A DNA stretch of 64,000 nucleotides from Cryptomeria japonica (lineage: Eukaryota > Streptophyta > Pinopsida > Cupressales > Cupressaceae), in contig NC_081413.1 in the NCBI RefSeq assembly GCF_030272615.1, forward strand, positions 25,290,966-25,354,965, written 5' to 3'. The position numbers and the translations under genes are program-made. How positions within the stretch are numbered: the first letter of the stretch is position 1; each line of letters opens with the position of its first letter. Shown here one piece after another: positions 58,441 through 64,000 of this stretch. Under the pieces are notes generated by a model. That model did not search any database. It worked only from the letters and a program-made list of their open reading frames with translations, and was not told where the DNA came from.

Positions 58441-60520
58441 GATGGAAATGGATTTTGCATTACTTATGATTCATTGGGTTCTTCATTCGGAAAACTATCT
58501 CACAAAATACCAAAAACATTCAAAAAACAATCACAAAATACCCAAAACATCCAAAATACACTCACAAACTCCAAAAACATGATAAAACATCAAAAATCAA
58601 TCAAAAACATGGCAACGCATTGTACATACGCATCCAAGTAGATACCAAACAAACATTGTGATATACTTAAATGATGACCACTTATCACATCAACCAAACA
58701 ATCAACATCAACATGCAAACTGTCTTAACAAGGATGCATCCTTCCTTACCAAAACAAAGACAAGATAACATTTTCTTTGACAAGAAAATTTTGTTTAAGC
58801 TATCAAGTACTTGGTTGGTTTGTAGGTTATTTACTCATTTATATTAGGTTCCTACGCTACTTCAGGATATCCACAAGTGATTATAGTGTTCAGGATGGTT
58901 CCTAAGCATTGTTTATGTATCTTCTGCAAATTATTCCAATTAAGTTTTGGGGCATGTACTAATGGTGTCTACGTGGGAAGTTCACTGAGCTACTTGATCT
59001 TATGCAAAATATAGTCATGGATCACTAGGGCTTGCTGACTATAGTGTATACCTCAACCATATGAGCATGAACCATTATGGAGGGTCCATATTCTTTATTT
59101 ATGTTGTTTGTTTGCAGGTACAATGCTCCATCCTTGGTTCCTACTGCCTCGTCCAAGATTGATACTATCATGCTCAATGATGAAAATAAATCACTATGGA
59201 TCGTCATTCCATCTCATCTATTTATATTACATTTTGTTGCATATCACCCATCCATTTAATCATTCATTATTCATATGCATGGTTTTGTATGCAAGTGTGA
59301 ACAAGAGTAATATGAGAAGTTATTTGAAAAAAACTTGGTCTTGGATACAATCATGATAGAGTTCTCTGATACATCATTAGTGCATCATGCAAAGTCTAAA
59401 CAACCTTGCATTCATCTATCATGAGCACATCATCATTTCATTACATTTAGTTTCATTTAAATGCATGTAGTTCATTATCATGTACTTGCATTTAGGTTTT
59501 ATTAACCTCATTCTTCAATATTCATTCAAGTGTGTTTAATATCATTTAAGTTGCATTTACATACCTAAAGTTCATTATCATTTTTGCACAATCACAACAT
59601 TTAGATTCATTTATATGAAAAATTCTCATCATTGCATTTATTACCATTATTAGCCATTACTATGCATTTATTTAGTATCATTTACAACTCATCATTTATT
59701 ATCATTTAAACTTATTTACCATACATTTGTTTAGATTTCCATAGTTGCATGCATTTATTTATCTATCCATTAGTTAAGTAAATTCATTTATCCATCTAGT
59801 ATATTCTTATACTCATTCATTAGTTCTTACAACAAAATTTCATTTAGGATTCATTGAAAATCATTCATTATCCTTTTAATTACATTAAAGTGCAGTTATT
59901 CATTACTCGTAAGTTGCATTATCATAACATTATCATTTTGCTTAGTCATGTTTTATCAAATCATAACAAAACTATTTGTATCAACATTGGTTTGTACATT
60001 TTTCATATACATTCATTTAGATATCATCATATAAACATTTGTACTTTACATTTGTTTATCCATATTGCATTCATTTTAACCATCTAGACGCATTTATATA
60101 AATCATTCATACATTCCATCAATCATCATTGCATATCATCATCTCATTATCTCATCAACATAAAACACAAAGTACTATCTATATCATCGTTAGTGTCATT
60201 TCATTATGCATACATCATCAGCATCATGGCATTACATACAATCAAGCATTACACCAACACATCATGCATACATATAAACCTGCATCCACATGTTAGTACC
60301 ACATTCATAAAACATGCATATAGACATCATGTAGGAATAAATTATTATAAAACATGCATATAGGAATCATCTCATAAACACATACATCTAGCAAGTACAA
60401 ATATCCATCTAAGCATACATCATAGATCATCATCCTGCATAAAATCCATACATATCATCAAACATGCATCTCATCACAAAATATGGGATCTCCTCATATA
60501 TCATATCATTGCAAAAACAT
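58441..60520 (+). other. AT-rich 3' part of element B
   Basis: Repeated CAAAAACAT (about 58510-58620) and many CATTTA/CATCAT strings (59400-60520). No ORF with a motif and no LTR-B copy. It may grade into unrelated DNA. Confidence 0.4.
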
Positions 60521-60796
60521 ACATGTATCAGAGTACAATGAAGTCCAAAACATATTGGCTACCAAGAGCCATCCAAGACATAGTCCACAATGACAATATG
60601 ATAACATACATAAATGCTCTCTCAGATGCCACTCTGACCAGATGTTGCACCACCATCACCCCCTACTCCCCCACCCACCCCCCCTCACAACACCTGATCT
60701 ATCTCGCTGTGGAGGACTCATCACACCCCCACTATTCTGCATCCTCTAAGACCGCTTTGATCTCTCCCAACGCATCTGTGAATAACTTAGTGCCCG

Positions 60797-62040
60797 TCAA
60801 CTAGATGGCACCTCCTGCTCATATAGGCCCTGCCAGTAATCAACCTCTGCACCTGCTCTCCGTAACTCCCTCACCAATGCATCCACAGAAGGCCCCTGTC
60901 CCTGCACTCCCTCCAAGGCTCGCACTCTCTCCTTTAACTGGAGCACCCTGTCCATGGCCTGATCTCTCTTCTGCATCACTATAATCAGCTCTGACTCTCA
61001 TGCAAATAGCTGCACATCTCTAGCTACCACCTCCGCCTCCATATCCTCTAGCCACGTCTGCAAAACTAATATCATATGGTCCCGCAGATCTCCTCCTATA
61101 GCTCCCTCCCCTATATCCATAGGTGCCTCTCCATTGGCTCCCTCCTCTGCATCCCTGCCACCTAATCTCATGCCTCCCTGCATCAAAGGTCCCTGTGATA
61201 GCCGCAAAGGCTGCCCACCTCTCCCTCTCTATTGCAACCATCCACCACCCCCACCTCCACCTCCGAATCCACCACCTCCTCCAAATCCTCCTCCTCCTCC
61301 TCCGCCATCACCTCCTCCTCCATCCCCACCACCTCCATCCCCTCTCCCTCATCCACCTACACGACCTCCTCTCCTCCTCAAAGGATGGAATAGGCTTTGT
61401 TGGATCTGATAATTGAGGAATCAGATGTGTCGCAATGTACTGAGTGTACTCATCTGACAACCCTACATCTACCATCCCTGACCTCATCTGCCATGGTCTC
61501 GCCTGTAATGTGCAGAACTCTACCAAATCCTGATCATAAGGTAACACTGGTCCCCACTAAAAACTCTCTCAGACCACCCATGCATACTCTCCCGATCCAC
61601 TAGGCAATCCCTGCCTCTGCCCAAACTGTCTCAGCACTCTCCCCGGTACCTATCTCTCTACATTGTAGGATTTCTTACCAATGAGGTATCATGTCATAAA
61701 CACATAAGGCAAGGCCTCTGCATCATCCTCCCAAAGCTTGCACTCAATATACGACCTCCAGATCACTATATCCAAATCGTCGAGCGCCCGCTGCCACCAC
61801 TCTAACTTCCCCAGGCAGGGCTGACTCATCATATCGCCATACATATATACATAGGGCTGGTCTACTACCCTAAATCTCAGACTCACTAGTCGAGTCACAG
61901 GAAGGTGCTCCCACCCCCAAATATGAAGAAGAGTGATCCCTATATGCGGGAAAAGCGGGTCGATAGAACTCAATATGTGAAAATATTCTAAAAATACCTG
62001 TCCACACACACACACAGGACTTCTTGGTGCAAGCTATGGA
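60797..62040 (-). pseudogene. Plant mobile domain-like protein fragment
   Basis: On the minus strand, from about 62015, a frame reads PHIGITLLHIWGWEHLPVTR, then LEWWQRALDDLDIVIWRSY and LWEDDAEALPYVFM. Stops follow, then a VLRQFGQRQGLPSG-like stretch and LPYDQDLVEFCTLQARPW. WxWEHLP, W...LD.LD..V.W.PY and the RQFG-type string are typical of the plant mobile domain (PMD)/MAIN-like and phosphatase 7 long-form-like family; these belong partly to transposons. A frameshift in the Gly/Pro-rich microsatellite (61240-61370) leads to an Arg/Glu-rich coiled-coil tail (61207 to 60797, one stop). The N-terminal part is missing. Role: unknown, possibly nuclear. Confidence 0.62.
61240..61370. repeat. CCTCCACC microsatellite
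   Basis: Nearly pure CCT/CCA triplet repeats on the plus strand. It explains the polyproline and polyglycine frames here and probably caused the frameshift in the overlapping remnant. Confidence 0.85.
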
Positions 62041-62090
62041 GTAATGAAGTATTACTTAGCTTCCCAAGGTTGGTCCCATGGTTCTCTATC

Positions 62091-63590
62091 TTACAATGTC
62101 CCTCTGAATGCTGACTCTAGTGATTGCCCCAGTGGTGTGAAGATAGGCTTTTGGAAATTGTTTGCATTGTTGCGTGAATTGTTGTTAGGTCCTGGATTCA
62201 TGTTTTTGCTTTGAGTATCATTGGTGTTGTTTGTATTGAGTTGTCCTTGATCAGTGTTTGGTGCATATGTGTTAGCATTTGGATTAGCATTTTCAGGATT
62301 TTTAGGATTTTGAGGATTTCTAGACAATGCAAGCACTGGTTGCTTAGATTTGGGATCATATGATTCATTGTTGCCTTCGTTTTTGTTTCGAGTCCAAAAT
62401 CTAGATTTGTCAAGGTTGGTGTTGTTTTGGTTATTGTAGTTTGATGAGTTTGTTCCCTCCTTGTAAAATTTGAGTGTTCCCTTTTTGACACATGCTTCTT
62501 CTACTTGAATGCCATTCTCAATTAATTTAGCGAAAGATGGTATGCATTGAAGTTTTAGTCTGTAACTCATTTCACTATTCAAGTTATCGATGAAGATTTC
62601 CATTTTCTCCTTCTCGGGAATATCTCGAGGATATCTGGATACCATACATCGCCAGCATTGAAGGAATATCATGAACGTTACATTGTTCTTTTGTTTAGTG
62701 TTGCAAACATCTAGCATGGTTATGGCATGTTGAATGTTGTAGGAATATTGGGTTATGAATTTGTTATCCAATTCATCAAATGATCTGACAGGTGGCGAAA
62801 TTTTGGATAACCATTCCATGGTTTTCCCTCCCAAGCTTCTGGGGAATAACCTCATCAAATAGGTGTCATCATGAGCAAATTCAAGGCTCAGTGTGCAAAA
62901 TTCTCGAACATGATCTCGGGGATCACTTTTCCCATCATATTTATCAAATTTGGGAACGTCTAAGTTTGGAGGAAAAGGTACCATGTTCAATCTTCTGTCA
63001 AATGGATAAGGACAGATTTCGTTTAAAGAGTACCGCACTGTTGTCCCTTGTTGCATATCCTGTATTTGCCTTTGCAACATTTGCATTTGTTAAGTAAGGG
63101 CTGCCAAAGGTATATTGTCTTGTCAAGGGAAAAGTTCTTCCCTTGTATTTGTTCTTAGCTGAAAAGGTGTGGTAAATGGTATATTTTGCTCTGGTGTTTC
63201 TAGCTCAGGTATATGCATTTCTGGTATGCGTTGTTCTGGAATGTGTTGCTTAGGTATATGTTGTTCAAAGTTATGGGTTTCTTCTTCTCTTTGTTGTTCT
63301 TGATATGCATATTGTCGAGATCCAGTTTTAAAGATGTTTGGGTCTAAATCTTTGAGAAGTTTAACGCCTTTACTTGTAAGCATGAGCAGATATTTTTCTT
63401 TGTCATTTTCCATGAGCTTTTCTACAAGCTTTTGGAATGAGGGGTTTTCCTGACATTCCCGAAGAAGTGCTTCAGTAATTTCAGGTTCTTCTAAGGGTGG
63501 AACCTCAAAAGGATTTGACAATCTTCGGTTCATACTAGACTTAGCATGTGTCTCGCTTTGTTTGTTTCCTTGAGAGCGAGTAACAGGCAT
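62091..63590 (-). pseudogene. Gag of a third gypsy element
   Basis: ATG 63590 opens MPVTRSQGNKQSETH. One frame runs throughout with two stops (about 63123 and 63087), each one C-to-T change from a sense codon. It contains repeated IPEQ/IPEM units (about 63185-63250), then LNEICPYPFDRRLNMVPFPP, KFDKYDGKSDPRDHV, LFPRSLGGKTMEWLSKI, FITQYSYNIQHAITMLDVCNTKQ and FIDNLNSEMSYRL, i.e. the Retrotrans_gag type domain. An Asn/Pro-rich tail ends KPIFTPLGQSLESAF, after which coding homology to gag stops abruptly. It is paralogous to gag of element B. The knuckle and pol are lacking, so the element is truncated or was cut by the PMD-like DNA. Confidence 0.9.
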
Positions 63591-63591
63591 T

Positions 63592-63978
63592 TTAGTAGAA
63601 ACTCTCAGTGATGAAAGGGACAAAAGCCTCGTTGATATGTTGTTCGGGGGTGGGTGGTTCTGGTCGAGATGTGTTATAAGTGATACACTCGTTGGGCAAG
63701 AATGCTGGATTGATTCTTCCACTGCGGTTTATGGTTTGATTAAAAGCAGATTTTTGACAGTATGCTCTTGTCTTCAAGGGTTCTTTGTCAAATTCACTAG
63801 ATTTGTTTTGGATATAACGTTTGACGTGATGAAGGAATACCCGATGAGATTTGAATAGTTGATGATTGATGTATAAGAACTTGTTTCTTTTGATGAATTT
63901 GGAAAAACTAGGTTGTTGTTTCTTCAACGTGATGTTACGATAAAGGTTCTTTCTTCTCAGAATATGAGGATTAGTCAT
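63592..63978 (-). CDS. Conserved small ORF upstream of gag, intact copy
   Basis: 128 residues, no stop: MTNPHILRRKNLYRNITL, FIKRNKFLYINHQLFKSHRV, KSSEFDKEPLKTRAYCQKSAF, and the C-terminal EPPTPEQHINEAFVPFITE. It is basic at the N-terminus and acidic near the end. The same blocks in the same order occur in element B (49953-50338), at moderate identity. The stop TAA (63592-63594) is one base from the gag ATG (63588-63590), so gag could be reached by reinitiation. Unknown function; position equals ORF1 of Ogre-type elements. It may be a nucleic-acid-binding protein. Confidence 0.72.
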   Translation of the reverse strand: MTNPHILRRKNLYRNITLKKQQPSFSKFIKRNKFLYINHQLFKSHRVFLHHVKRYIQNKSSEFDKEPLKTRAYCQKSAFNQTINRSGRINPAFLPNECITYNTSRPEPPTPEQHINEAFVPFITESFY

Positions 63979-64000
63979 GCATGAGTGATCAATGGTTTCC

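Larger units (their letters stand above)
46460..60500 (+). mobile_element. Element B: Ty3/gypsy element of the Tat lineage, 3' LTR not found
   Basis: From 5' to 3': LTR, primer-binding site, long leader, upstream ORF, gag, protease, a linker, RT, RNase H, second RNase H-like domain, integrase, and long 3' non-coding DNA. RT before integrase is Ty3 order. An extra RNase H and an ORF upstream of gag are known traits of Tat/Ogre-type elements. At least three frameshifts and many stops kill the coding. I could not find a second LTR-B. The right limit is set only by where minus-strand coding of another origin begins. Confidence 0.85.

Noticed and set aside
61134-61409. Polyproline ORF
   Set aside because: It is the translation of a CCTCCACC microsatellite opposite the PMD-like remnant.
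1-64000. CRISPR array, tRNA or rRNA genes
   Set aside because: No regularly spaced identical repeats with unique spacers and no tRNA cloverleaf or rRNA sequence were recognised; the repeats seen are LTRs and short motifs.

Overview
This is repeat DNA from a large plant genome, most likely a gymnosperm. That attribution is an inference: the window is packed with nested, decayed plant Ty1/copia and Ty3/gypsy LTR elements, a plant LINE with an RNase H domain, and no host gene, tRNA, rRNA or CRISPR. I recognise no single-copy gene. Almost every coding stretch is interrupted by stops and frameshifts, many of them explicable as C-to-T or G-to-A transitions.

Layout. (1) 1-15073: one minus-strand copia element (Copia-1; LTR 14602-15073, gag from 13525, protease, integrase, RT) broken by four insertions: an LTR-A copy at 1-805 in RT; a solo LTR-like unit E (3070-11350) in protease; inside E a complete non-autonomous LTR element (LTR-C element, 4571-11170, TSD ATTAT); and a solo LTR (11953-12988) in gag. 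(2) 15074-20733: unrecognised DNA with eight small hairpin modules (15789-16434) and a badly decayed long ORF (17931-20598). (3) 20739-33949: element A, a Ty3-type LTR element with TSD ACAGG, no recognisable pol and a G-poor Pro/Ser-rich interior. It holds a solo LTR-B (22441-24599, TSD CTCCT), which itself holds a solo LTR-C (22693-23479). Its 3' LTR is split by a 5'-truncated LINE (30261-33339, 17-bp TSD). (4) 33955-46459: old sequence with solo LTR-D (34338-35469, TSD GTTTG), scattered coding remnants and a short ORF cut by the next insertion. (5) 46460 to about 60500: element B, a Ty3 element with LTR, leader, upstream ORF, gag, protease, RT, RNase H, a second RNase H and integrase. The dual RNase H points to the Tat lineage. 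No 3' LTR is seen. (6) 60797-64000, minus strand: a fragment resembling the plant mobile domain (PMD) family next to a third gypsy element's gag and upstream ORF.

The most interesting content is not the retroviral-type genes. Several unrelated elements (an LTR element, a LINE, a decayed unit and a gypsy neighbourhood) carry long extra ORFs that are not gag or pol and share a plan: an N-terminal globular/helical part, a lysine/serine-rich basic part, then coiled coil. Two gypsy elements also share a conserved small ORF just upstream of gag. TATA boxes of two LTR families sit at the centre of palindromes, and the leaders of two elements carry AGCGC-type repeats that could act as RNA dimerisation sites. 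All boundaries were placed by eye from LTR ends and target-site duplications; no alignment was computed.
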